A DNA stretch of 64,000 nt, from assembly GCF_032854445.1 (NCBI RefSeq), contig NC_088300.1, positions 13,829,570-13,893,569 of the forward strand, read 5' to 3'. A program made the translations under genes and the position numbers. The notes under the pieces were generated by a model. The model was not told where the DNA came from. It made no database searches and was given only the letters and a program-made list of their open reading frames with translations. Numbering within the stretch: the first letter of the stretch is position 1; each line of letters starts with the position of its first letter. Of this stretch, positions 49,526-61,600 are shown in pieces. The DNA is from Liolophura sinensis (Eukaryota > Mollusca > Polyplacophora > Chitonida > Chitonidae).

Positions 49526-51644
49526 ATGGTGCTTCGATGTTTTCATTCTGAGAGCTTATTATTGATTTTACACAAAAAAGAATGTCAGAAACTGTTTATT
49601 CTGCTGCCTGCATGTTGCATGTACACGTATGCAATGATGTCTATTCAATGGTTCACATTGCCATTTGTATCGTACGGAATTTGGGTCGTGTATTTCTGTG
49701 ATTTCTTGTCGAGCTGTCAGTACATACCTTCCGTGGGAATGGGTCAGCCAGGTGCAGTACAACACGATTAGATGTTTACTTCTACAGTCTTTCACTTCAG
49801 ATTTGAAATTTGTGTGCTCGACCATTCCATGTTCAGTTATCAGTTACCTTGAATTCTACCAATAATTCCATATACAAATAAGAGGTACAACCATAGGCAA
49901 AAGTTACTGGATAGCGCCATCTAGATATGTGTTCATCTATTTACATGGCATTTGAAATCATAATTTTATTATCAATCCAGCGATTGATGCGTATTGGTAC
50001 AACCTGTGGAGATTTAAGGGTAATTGATTACCACCAGGTTTTTAAAATTAATTTCAGGCTGTAATCTTCATCAAGCCACATCTGTATAAAACTAAGTCAG
50101 ATACAGGACTGTAGGCCTCCTGTGGTATGCTTATGCATGGAGAGCTACAGAGCGCAGCTGGGAACACACTAAATAGATTTTTTGGCTTGAATAGATGAAC
50201 TTAATCTGCTGACGATATACTGAGTATAGTTACTGACACACTAAGCAGATTTTTTCGTTGATTGTGGTCAGTAGGTTATGTCATGTGACCTAGTAAACTA
50301 TGTGACACAAACGAAATTGCACAACAAAATTTTGTGTTGTTTGATTGGTCAACTTGATCGTGTCAATTGCCGAAATTCGCAGGAGCGAACACACTACGCA
50401 GATAGGGTGAAATCAACGGCGTATTTCTTTGCCAATATCTGACATGTTTGATGCAAGCGAATTTTGTGGCGGACAAGACTGTTTGCGTAATATGCAGTCA
50501 ACAGCGCGGACACACTAGACAGATTTTTAGGAATTCCCCAAGTATGCCGGAATGAGTAAAAAAATCTGTCTAGTGTGTCCCCGGCTTTAAAGATAACAAA
50601 ATAAGGAGGGTAACTTGGCTGTTTTGACATGGATCTTTGGCTGAACATTACAGAGAAAAAGTGGCCAGATTATGCGTGGCCTTTCAGTGTCTACTTATCC
50701 TCCATGGCGTAGATACACTGCCAGTATTTATGATCCCAGTCATATTGCCTCTTTCTTGATTTGGGATGTCCCCCGTCCATTTCTGTAGATCTTACACTCT
50801 GTAGCTCTTGGTTCTTCCATCAGCTTATCTGTACAAGAACTACAAAAATGTATCTAGCTTCAAGTTTGATATCTCATTATTTGACGTACAAAAATGAATT
50901 GAGTCGCCATTTTTTTATTGTGTCGAGCTTCTTAATTCCGGAAATTTCACCTGAAACCTTTCAGGAAGACATGATAGTATGGTGGTTAGTTAACACTGTT
51001 GTAGTCTGGCTGATATACCTGCTGAGTAGTTGAGCTCATGTTTTTGTCTTCAGACTGGTACATGGTGGTACAATTCCTGGCCACTGCTGGATGGATAGGA
51101 ATGATCTCTGCTTCCCTCTTACTTGTATCATCTCTCACTGGCTGTCAAGCGCATCATTATCTGAGAATTATCCCCAGAAATCCTCAGAAGATACAACAGT
51201 TCACGTCCATATTGTGTTTTATCTCAGGTTGGTATAGCTATGATGTGACATTGTTTACAAATTTGAAACAGTTGTAGGGTCACCTTAAAAAATGTGATAC
51301 AATGTGAACAATTGTCCGCTAGACTGCAGCTAGATAATATATATATTTGTACATGTAGTTGGAATCATGGAAATTGAACATGTGATGTTTTCACTGTGTA
51401 GATTGATACTTTACAAGTTAACAGTAAATTTATATTTTCAGCATTTTCTATCTCCACCTGTGTGGTGTTTTTCCTGGCCAAGCTGACCCAGTCCAGCCCA
51501 GAGAACCCCCCTCACTGGTCATATGCCACCACACTGGCCTCTTGTGCTTGCATCCTCACTTTCATCACTGGGCTTAGGTTGCCGACTTCATCATCGTCTG
51601 TGTATGAAAGCTCCTTTGAGAAGCGCAAAGTAGGACTGCTATAG
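49526..51644 (+). CDS. Claudin/PMP22-like four-pass membrane protein (3 exons)
   Basis: Exons 49526-49751, 51054-51227 and 51442-51644 join in frame at phase-1 GT-AG junctions (ccag|gtgcag...cttcag|ac, ctcag|gttggt...ttcag|ca) to give exactly 200 codons plus TAG. The layout is that of the claudin/PMP22/EMP superfamily. A hydrophobic segment at about 23-40 is followed by the first extracellular loop with W42, GIW at 51-53, C58 and C64, matching the W-GLW-C-C signature. Further membrane segments lie at about 78-103, 124-147 and 160-180, with a short Ser-rich, charged cytoplasmic tail ending FEKRKVGLL. 200 residues is normal for the family. Such proteins organise cell junctions or membrane domains. 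The exact subfamily is not recognised. ATG 49526 is the first in frame before TM1. The start could change if an upstream coding exon exists. Confidence 0.75.
50157..50585. mobile_element. 429-bp TIR element in intron 1 of claudin-like gene
   Basis: The left end gctgggaacacactaaatag and the right end (minus strand) gccggggacacactagacag match as terminal inverted repeats. A word like acacactarncagattttt recurs internally near 50231, 50389 and 50509, and the last pairs with aaaaatctgtctagtgtgtc to form a strong hairpin. No coding capacity. A MITE-like element. Confidence 0.7.
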
Positions 51645-52225
51645 CAAAATTTGCACTTTTGCAGGATTTTATTTATTAATTTCACATACATCATGTTTCT
51701 TTAAAGATGTTTGAATCTGTTATCAAGAGTATGTGAAAGTGTCTTTTATTTTTGTTATCACAAGGAAATACCACTTTGATTTGTGAAATGTAGATATTTA
51801 TACTTTTATGAGTGAACCAATTGAGTGAAAAGAAGTTACATTTGTTAGAATCATGTGCTTTATCATTTAAGGCATTATAGAAAAGTACTTTGATTCAAAC
51901 CACTGTCAGCAGGGAGGACGAGAAATCCTCATCACTGGCTGTAAAGAACATGTACCATACTAAATGTGGGCTATTATCACTGTTCTTAGTAGCCTAATAT
52001 TTTAGTTTTGATTTATTTTACTGTCATGTGATTTCAGCCATGTATAGATCATGAGGTTTTCTCCAAGCTTTCAGAAAATTTGTCAAATATATGTTTAAAT
52101 ATAAATAATATATAATATTTCTGATAAATGTTTTGAAGTCTAAAGAAGAAGTAAAATTATTGAGGGATAGGTTGTATAATTGTATTAATGTTTTAGTAGT
52201 AGTAGATGTGTAATAATTTTGTTGT
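51645..52225 (+). other. 3' UTR and downstream flank of claudin-like gene
   Basis: AT-rich, non-repetitive sequence after the stop codon, with no clear AATAAA signal in the first 400 bases. The poly(A) site could not be placed. Confidence 0.35.
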
Positions 52226-52430
52226 ATTTATATATTTATTTGAGTGGTGTTTTTCAAGAATATTTCCCATTCCGGTTATACAATGGCAGCCAGCAGTGTG
52301 ATGGCAGGGAACCTGGTAGAGCCTGCCCATTTGTACATAACTGTCACACCTTCCCACATACAGCCAGACAGGAAGCCAGTATGCGCTGACCTTGAACTCA
52401 CAACAATATTGTTGTCAGCAGGACTTCAGT
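52226..52430 (-). mobile_element. SINE family A, diverged copy
   Basis: On the plus strand: atatttatttgagtggtgtt, caagaatatttcccattccg, cacatacagccagacaggaa, then ccttgaactcacaac (box B complement). Box A is lost. Confidence 0.75.
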
Positions 52431-52778
52431 ATTACCTTGATACACGTAGTTCAGATGTTATTACTCTTACCTTCTCTTTTGGATAGTTCACAAGGTAATG
52501 AAGATCCGCATATCTTATGAATTGATATAGAAGCTAATTTTGGAAAAGGAAACCTTGTATTGCTGTGATATATTGCATAGATATTTGCAAGATAAATTTT
52601 GCCTTTGTTTTTACCTTTGTGTCCATGATCACTCAGCATTTGCACATGCTGAAAGCAGTAAATATCTAAAATTTTGTTTATCACTACACGTTTTGTGTCT
52701 GAGTATTCTGTTAATCTTAAAAAGGTGATCTGAGGTTTACGTGGAATGTATGATGATATCTCACTGGGTAAATAAGTT

Positions 52779-53033
52779 TCGGGGTCTCCTTGGCCGAGGG
52801 GGTTAGCACGCCAGAGTGGCGCAATGACACAGGAGCCTCTCACTGGTGCTGTTGCGGTGAGTTTGTCCAGCTCTTGCTGGCTTGCTCTCTGGCCGTACGT
52901 GGGTTGGTCAGCCAGCAACCTGGGATTGTCATGGGTTTCTAACAGGGTTCTGACTGGTTTCCTCCCACCATATTGTTGGCCAATGGCAAATAAGTCAAAT
53001 ATTCTTGAGTACAGCATGAAACATCAACCACCT
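52779..53033 (+). mobile_element. tRNA-headed SINE, family A, full length
   Basis: Head ggggtctccttggccgaggg with box A TGGCCGAGGGGGTTAGC and box-B-like GGTGAGTTTGTCCAGC. The body follows (cagccagcaacctgggattg, ggtttcctcccaccatattg), then the tail attcttgagtacagcatgaa acatcaacc. It is inverted relative to the copy about 350 bases upstream. Confidence 0.9.
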
Positions 53034-53681
53034 AATCTGACTGTTTTCAGATGTATTGTATGATATGTATACATATACATGTGCGTACAAAACCTAGAGG
53101 AAATACTGGATGTTGATCACTTGTATATTTGTAAATGTATATGTAGGGCCTGATTTGGGCCAATTATAAACAGGGTATTTGTGTGAAAATTCTGTTGTTC
53201 ATATTGCTTTCAACATTCATGTGAAACTCTACTCAAACTAACTGAGCAGTAGAACATCTGAACGAATGCCCAAACTGTTATTCCAGACCAGACCCTGGTG
53301 AGTGTACTTTTAGATAGTTATTGTCTTATGGTGTGAACTGCTCAATAGTGAACTCTGATCAATAATAACCTTTTTTTGAGGATATTCTTGTTATCAAATC
53401 ATGCTACAAATTTTTGGAGATTCATTGTGCTATATGATTTATGCTGCTCTGGTTGTTATAAACATGTAACAAAAGACTATGATAACATGGTGATTATTGG
53501 GCGGGGGGGAATATCTTTTTTCTCGAGGTGTTGCCGATCATATTGGGAAATTAGAACCCAGTCCTACATTATCTTTTATTTGTATTTACACATTTCCTAC
53601 ATTTTTGGGGGGGGGGGGTTTATTTTGGTTCATGTTAGTTAACCTTGATGTGCCCTTCTGGTTTGGCTGGAATGAATACAG

Positions 53682-53813
53682 GTCAACTGACCCAATGGCT
53701 AACTGACCCAAGATAACTGGTCCAATAGTATTGAGTCAACTGGTCCAATACTATTAAGTCAACTGGTCCAATACTATTGAGTCAACTGGTCCAATAGTTC
53801 AAGTCATCTGGTT
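53682..53813. repeat. 23-bp tandem repeat, about 5 copies
   Basis: The unit is gtcaactggtccaatactat tga, with diverged copies at both ends. Confidence 0.9.
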
Positions 53814-56420
53814 TAACACCAACAGTGCAAGATTTTACACATTAAGTTCCCTTTTGGAGGATAACACAGTTCTCTGTAGTTAGTATCAAGGTATCTACAG
53901 GATTTCCACACTACATTATGGACAAGTGACTACTGATTGATTGGCCACCATGGCGAAATGGTTGTGTTTTTTTTTAAAAGATATAATCAGTTCTACAACC
54001 CGGTCAAGATTTTCACCTCGCCCAGTCGGCCATTTTTCTTTTCTTCTTGTAGACGTCACTGCACTTGTTCTGCAGACTGTTCTGAAAACTTGAGGGATAA
54101 ATTCTATATTCTAAGTAAATGCACATCTGTATTAAGGAAGTGCAGTTTGCGTGCAGAACATTCATATTTTCTGGCTGAAATCATAAGATATAAAGCCGTT
54201 ATATCTCGGACTATTATATATATTACATGTGTATACAATTGTTCCAAGTTGTATTAAAGTTTAGAAGATACATTTGGCCCTGTGGTCACACATTCAACCG
54301 TCTCGACAGATTTCACCGGAGATTGATCGTTTTGAAGCGATATCACAGCTGCTCTGAGCCAATCATCCGGTGAATAAAGTGCTGGAGGTGAACACAAAGC
54401 AAAGTTAACCTAGGTGAGATAGGCACTGAGGAATATTTTAGCTTGACAAATATAGCTTTTAGGTAAGAATTTTTCCAGGAAAAGTAATCAGCATGTATGT
54501 AGCCTTCAAATATGATAGTTTCCATGTCCTAGAGCATTTTGAGCTTCAAGAATCACCTCTTGCTCCTTAATTGCCAGGAACCCAGGTGCTCAAAACTCGG
54601 AATAACTTGATATAAGTGCAGAAAATTGTGTGAATCTTTAGAAGTCGACCGGGTTCTTACAGTAGATATAAGTTATCCCCCCGAAAAAGACATTTTTTTT
54701 TCAGTAAAAATAAATGATAAAACCCTTGAACCAGTTGTCTTGGAAAAGCCGGCCGTTGTGTCAATTGACTGGATGCTACTAGGAACTGCCTGGGATTTGA
54801 ATTGTGGGACAGTGTAGTATACAACAGACTACATTACATGTGTATTGTTTGTGAAGGTCAGAGTGAATAATGTCTGTTCATTTTAATATATTATTTGGAT
54901 TTTTTTTTGTTTTGTTTTGTTTTTTTTTTTTTGGCTTGAAGTAAGTAGTGAGTTTAAAGAAGCTATGTTGACTAACCTTCAGGCAACAGTTGTATTTGTA
55001 GTGGTCAATGGGAGGCAACCCAGACACTTCGTCACTCTGTGTTTGAGTTATCTCCCATTGGAAGACAAGGCTATTTGTCGTCGTAAATGTTGCGAGATTG
55101 ATTGGTCTGTACACTTCGAAGCAAATTAATCTGACTATGGTATTTTAGTTCAAGATTTTCAGAACTTGATGTTTTTTTCTGCAAGTTTGTATGCAAATTC
55201 TCTCCATATAGATCAATTAGGCCTACCTGAGATTGTCTATGTGAATCCCAGACCCCAGGATCATGAAAATTTCATATTACTTCAAAATTGTTATTTATGA
55301 TTCAACAATGTCAAAATATTGCTTGGCATCGTAAATCCTGGGTAAGGTGTTGTACAACAAATTTCAGCTTAAATAATGGAAAGGAACATACCAAGTTTAA
55401 TAATTAAAGTTTTGACTTACCAGTAACAAGAGGTTTAAGATTGCTTTTTAACCCCGGGGCCAGATCGCACTTTTTTTTCATATTGTGTACCTGAAAATAT
55501 AGTAAAGATTAATTCACGAAAACACTAGTTATTTCCCCCAAGGCAGCGTCTTCCTTGGTTTGATTTCTTCTGTCGTATTATTTCAGTCAAGAGAAGTTTT
55601 AAGATTGGGGTACGCCTATATGTATAAAATTCATGTTTTTTTTTTCGTCTTGTGTTTTTCTTTGTATGAACAAAACCATGCACACATATCGGATAGAAAA
55701 TTAATGACTTATGAGGAAAGGAAAAGATTTATTATTAATAAACTACCACATAAAGTGTTCAGATAACACAAACATAACACCAACTGTTTTAAAAGAATTG
55801 TCCATAAATCCGCTTGTGTACGTAATCTGGCCATTTCAGGTCACTGCTTTTGTATGAGCCATTTGTGACAACACAGAGACGGCTAGGGTCTGTCGCCCCT
55901 GATAGAAATCGATTTCCAGACGAGGTAGGAGCGATTGTCTCTTCATAAAAACGAACCGACAAGATTAAATGTCTTTTTAACCCCAAAAGTCACGTGTTTG
56001 CATTTTCACAAAGCCATAACAATCCGCTGGGATCGTACTGGAGATTGGGATATCGTACTACCAGGGTAAAATATTGCTTCCCGGAAAAGCGTGTGCGAGT
56101 GTTCCCGTCGACACGCACCTAGAACACCAGGAAATGCACAATTGGCGCGATTAACAAGATGATAATGTGAATATTCATAGAGTGCGCTCTTCCGTTTACC
56201 GTGTTGCCCAGCCTATGCAAAAATCACAGCCGAGGCTATCGAAAGCTCGAAAAATTATGTTGAGTTGTTTGAGTGGAAATTTTGTTCACATGGTAAATCC
56301 AGAAATTTTTGTTCACTCTTGTATGAATTTTAGTAGCTTTTTGTCAAGCAGTCATTTGTAAGTAGCAAAACCTTGCCTGGCGTGTCGATTGTTATTCTCA
56401 ACTAGGCACATGGAACAGCT
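53814..56420. other. Intergenic, no gene recognised
   Basis: Contains a T-rich tract at 54900-54932 and short open frames only. CpG density rises after about 56.0 kb towards the promoter of the next gene. Confidence 0.45.
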
Positions 56421-56423
56421 TCA

Positions 56424-56539
56424 AAGATGGCGGCAATGTGTGATCATCTGGACACCGGCTGCGCAAGATAAAACCTACATTTTTGGGTTGTTTCTGTCTC
56501 TGATATTACCCTTGTGCTGGTTGGGGGATAACTAAATAG
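56424..56539 (+). promoter_or_regulatory. Probable transcription start and non-coding exon 1 of ankyrin gene
   Basis: AAGATGGCGGC at 56424-56434 is a YY1-type motif common at TATA-less promoters, in a locally CpG-rich stretch. It is followed 105 bases later by a good donor (ATAG|GTAAGA at 56539/56540). The next acceptor upstream of the start codon is ATTTCAG at 58606. Together they suggest a 5' UTR exon here spliced to the exon with the ATG. A 15-codon upstream frame begins in the motif and terminates inside the exon. Confidence 0.45.
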
Positions 56540-58606
56540 GTAAGATGTTATTGGGTGCAAATTTAGGGCGTTTGCTGCTTTAGGATGCACATGCGAAGCG
56601 TCTGTGCAAGGCGCGTGGGTGTCGTGTTTCTGTGATGGTCGCCTCCACTGCAGCACCGTGCGAAACGGTCTGCACATGTATCCATAAGAATTGTGCGTCA
56701 TTTTTCCCCCATATATACAACTATTTTGAGTCTTAAAAATGTCCACTGTTATCTGGTATCCCCGCTTCGACTTTCAGATTTGCCTAGGGCTAATGACCTT
56801 ATACATTGCTACACAACGCTCTGCGTAATAAATAAAGGCAAAGAGATTTAATGTTGTTGTTGTTGTGCCATAATATACATAATGTGGGATATCTGGGCAC
56901 AGTTATTCAATAGTGCAGTAGCTGTGAAAAAGCCAGGTAGTAACTTTAGTCTAGACTAGAGTGCCATTGGATTCGTATTAGGCAAAGGCTGATATTAAGG
57001 TTTAAGCCTTGCTTAACTTTTAATACAAATTTGAAGAAAGCCCCTCCACCCCACCCCCGCCAACACTAGTCCGAATATTGACCAAAACTTACATCAGATA
57101 TTGTGATAGGCCTAACAGCATGCTGCAGAGTTAAAGTCAAAAGTTGCTTCATTTGAAAACAGTAATGTTCTTGGGGCAATGCTCAAGACGCATGTGACGT
57201 AGGCACTTCGTGCATTGTCGGACATTTGGGTAAGGGTGAAAGCACGAACAGAGAAGAGGTGTTGGAGACTTTGTTTGTTAAAATGTCATTGACAATAGAC
57301 AAACTAGGGAGAAATGAGACTGTAGGCAATGAAAGAAGGACTATACATGCTCGAATGTAGCAAAAACAAGAGGATAAGGTGGGTAATGTAGCATCAGCAA
57401 CGTTGTTTGGAAACTTTTTTGAAATGGAACGACCTCTGACTCTGCAGCATGCCATCAGGCCTGTCACAATATCTACTGAATGTTTCACTGAGAACGTTCA
57501 CTCTAGGTCCCCCGGGCACATGCCATGTTGATGGGCATGCTTATGCAAAACCCGACTCCATTGGGCTGCATTCTCTGTAACTTCGTCACGCCAGTGATGA
57601 CTCAGGTAATTCAAACCTGCTGGGGTACCAGGGTATGGTGATTAGAGTGGTTTTGACCTTTAGCAAAAGTTTTGAACAATATCCCGGGAACTGTGCACTT
57701 GGTTTATATAGTAAACTACATGGACCACATGGGGGTGTCCGTGTTTGAGGTGGTTAGGGTGTTGCTCTGACATAGTGACCCAGGAGATTCCCACCAATGT
57801 GGACACTGTGAGTTCAAGCCATGCTCATGGTGGCTTCCTGCGTGGGAAGATCTTGCACAACCTTCAGATGGACGTGGGTTTTTCCCAGGCTCTGCTCGGT
57901 TTCCTCCCACCATAATGCTGGCCACCATTGCTGACAGCAGATGTGTAAGGGAGAAAGGCAATGGAAAACCAGGAAATTTGAGGAGAGCTTAGAAAACTCG
58001 TTGGGGGCTGATTTCGTAACATCGCAGACTAACATAGCTGTACAAAGTTATGCTTTGTTGATCTTCACGATCTATGTATGCTGCAGAATGAACTGTTGTA
58101 AGTAAAGATGCTGTGCTTTCTGATTTTTATCAGGCATGGTTCTTGGAATGTGGTTCATGGTTGTCCATTTCCATAAACCTTTCTATGACAAAGATGTTAC
58201 TTTCACCTTGTCGAGTGCGCTTGGTCTTGTAGATGACATATCAGTCCAGACACAGTTATTATGGTCAAGCATACATACCACTCGGCAACAGATGTATCCA
58301 CCATGAAGTATTTTTCTTTTTTAACTTCCAGGTAACTGTTTACATTTAATGTCTTATTTATGAATACTTTGGAAAGCCTCACATGATGTGGACACATCAG
58401 CGTCAGCCACTATACCTCAAACAGTATGGTTTGTCATCCAGAGTTGCGAAGATGCCCCAGTTTGGGTGCCTATTTACTACTATCTGTATGGCAAGAGTCC
58501 AATTTAACACACACAGTGTTGTATTAGCATTCCTGATAAGCACGCGCAAGCCTGTTGCTCCTTAGGGCATATTGAGTGACTGTCTAGAGTTATTTGTCAA
58601 TTTCAG
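56540..58606 (+). other. Probable first intron of ankyrin gene
   Basis: Contains one SINE copy and otherwise single-copy sequence. Short open frames at 57183-57488 and 58383-58565 show no splice context consistent with coding exons of this gene. Confidence 0.4.
57735..57945 (+). mobile_element. tRNA-headed SINE, family A, 3' truncated
   Basis: Head ggtgtccgtgtttgaggtgg with degenerate box A (TTGAGGTGGTTAGGG) and box B GTGAGTTCAAGCCATGC. The body follows up to ggtttcctcccaccataatg ctggccacc, and the tail is missing. Lies in the presumed first intron of the ankyrin gene. Confidence 0.85.
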
Positions 58607-58627
58607 AGCAGTACCTTAAGTGGAGAG

Positions 58628-61600
58628 ATGGAGAAAGCAGAGGAGAAGAAATCAGGGGAGGGAACCTCTACAAAGGTGGGAACTTTGTTTCATTCCAGCT
58701 TGGTTAAAGAATTTTGCTGGCAAGTATGATGCTTTATTGACACTGCTGTTGCATCCTTGTTAAGCTTGCCAGTTTTGGTTTAAGGAACACACGCTTGCAT
58801 AGGGTTCGTGGGGAGACCAATAAAAATGGTCAGAGGCACCAGATTTTGCTTGAAACTGCGTGTATCGAGATTTAAGACGAAGTTGTGAAAACTCGTAGAT
58901 TTCTGTTTTATTAATGTAGCGGTGCTGGGTTTATGTAACTTTCGAAAATGATTCACTGCTGAGATTCTTATTGTGGATCAGCAGACATCGTGAATTATTT
59001 TTTGTGTATGAGCTATAAGATCAAAATTTGAAACTTTTTACCTGCAGACAAGAACTAAAAGAGTGTACAATGTTGAGCCAAGGACACCCCTCAAGAGACA
59101 GCGTATCCCTGTTCAGAGGTTCCAGTCGCCAGCGGTGGAGGAGACCACACCCAAATCCAAGAACTCCAATGAGGATAGAGTTCTGTTGTTTAAAAAGGGA
59201 AATTTCTTAAGTGTCAGAAATGAAAAAGGTTTGTCTTTTGATTGGATCAATTTAAATTCTATGCAAAAGATTTATTAGTCTCCAGTAAATTAACAAAGAT
59301 GACAAATCCACAGATAAGGTGCATCAGTAGGTGTTACTAAACTTAATTTATACCTCTCTACTTCACCCTCTCTTGATGTAAGCATTCTGGCTTGCTAAAC
59401 CTAAAATAATGATATTAAACATGTCAGAGAATAACTGGCTTTTCGACTGCTGTTCTGTGGTAGGATTGTAGCCTTCATTTCACAATGTCGCAGTTTTTAA
59501 TTTTTTTTCTTGTTATTCTTTTTCTTTAGAGAGTTTTTTCTTATGCAAGGCCATTCAGAATGTGTACAAGACCTCGCGTAACTTCAAGGTGCAGTGGTTG
59601 TCACTGGAACAAAACCCTAACATCTACAAGCTGGACTACTTTGATCACACTGAGCTGGAATGTGTCCTGTCAAATGTGCGCATGGAGCGCATCGCCAAGG
59701 ACACTTACCGTCTGCCTCACAGTGAGCAGACGCGTGCGGAGGGCATCCTGAAGAAGGCTCTCAATGTGGAGAAAGGCCTGCCCATAGACGATGGAGGTAG
59801 GGTGAACAAATCCGCATACAACTCAAAGTTCTCTAGGTCATTTCTCTTAAGGTACATTGGATTAAATTTATGGAGTTTAACATTGATCAATATAGGATGT
59901 TATTTATGTTTTGAATTCCTTAGTAAGTCTGGAAATAATTTTTAAGTTGATGCAGGATATATTGGCAAATCTTTTAGCTGTTTACATTACTCAAAATGTT
60001 ACAATGTTATTTTATTTGGCAGTTTTGTCATGCACCAACTGTTGGTGCCTGTCAAAACTCTGTTTGGTGCAGGACATTGTCCTTGTTCTGTTGCTTATTT
60101 GCAGGCTTGTTTAGATGCCAGGTGTGTTTTCCAGTGCATCAATTGGACTCAGTCTCTGAGTCTTGGGGTATAGTGCCTCACTGTGGTGTAGCATTGTCAT
60201 AACTTAGAGGGATTTCATGTTGTGGTTGATGCAGGTTCATCATTGGTTCTTTTTGACCACAGTAGCCTTGCTTTCTGGTGCATGCAGCAGTAGTTCCAGA
60301 TTTAAAGCTCTATATATTTTAAATATCTCTATAAATATATCTATTTATGTAATAGAGACATTAGAGTTTAATTTTGCATGTTATTTTTTCTTCAGTTGAG
60401 GAAGTGGAGGAAGTCCATGAAGAAGATGAAGAAGAGGCTGAGGAGGAGAAAGATGAACCTGAAGAACCGCCAAAAGCGAAGAAGTCACGAATGGACTCGC
60501 CAAAACGAGGTTGGTCTTTTTCCTGGCTTGTCTCCAAATTCAGTGTAATGATCACTGGGCAGACCCTGTCATTGGATAATCTGACATATCCTGCCTCTTC
60601 ATTTTGTGATGCATGTTGTTTATCTTGGTGTTAACTACTGTAAATCTTCGTCATTTTCACCCACTGAAGCACATCTTCAGTGAAATTTATGCATAGATTT
60701 ATTATGAAACTCCACACCCCATAGTTCTCTCAGAATGTTTCAAAATATTGGTTGCAGAGACAGCTAAAAAGGTTGAAGAATTGAAATAAATAAATATGAA
60801 GCACCATGTTTAGAACCAAGGAGAGCATAGTGGCTAAGTGGTAAAGATGTTCATCTGTCAGTTGCTGGTGCAGGTTCAACACCAGTCTTGGAAAGGGGCA
60901 TTGAGAATTCTCCCACTTTGTGTTTGTACACCTTTGTTCTCTCTGTTAATTTGTTGGATTCTTCTCTTTTCCAGCTAAGCAGTCTTCAGCTAAAGCTGTT
61001 AAAGCCTCAAAAGGTTAGTCAAATATTTCACTGTGAAAAATAAAAATATATTTTTGTAACTATTGCTTGGTAATTAAGTCAACAGGAAAAAGAAGAAAAG
61101 AGATCTGAAAGTTTGCACCTTAGATAAGTAAAAAATATATGAAATGGTTGCACGCTAACCTGCATTCATAGTATTTTTAACGAAGGGATGTATCAACCCC
61201 TCTCCATTTCCCATTGCAGCTTCACATACTGAGTTCTTGTTTCAAATTCCCAAGCTTTTTTTCCCCATTCCATTTACGCAACTCCATTCTTATCAGTGAT
61301 AACTTTGTTATATAATGAACCCCAAATATGAAGAGATACAACTTTACAAGACATGTTAAGAAACAGTATGCAAGGAACAGTTTTGTATAGTTCTTACGTC
61401 TGTATTTAGCTGGCAAACTTGTAAGGTGGCAAGTATGATTAAACATTCATGTACATTTATGTGAATAAAAGCTGTACATACTGCAGTTGCAGGAAGTCGT
61501 CAGAAAGTGAAAGTTAAAAGTGGCAGACAGAAGAGGAAGGCTGAAGCTGTGGAGCAGAAACGTAAAGGGCCAGACCGTCATCTTCAGCCTGATCCTAGGA

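Noticed and set aside
52451-53017. 188-codon minus-strand open frame
   Set aside because: About half lies in a full-length SINE read antisense. The rest is AT-rich intergenic sequence with no domain.
56167-57488. Open frames between 56.2 and 57.5 kb
   Set aside because: They lie in a promoter or first-intron context, lack splice signals in frame with the ankyrin gene and show no recognisable domain.
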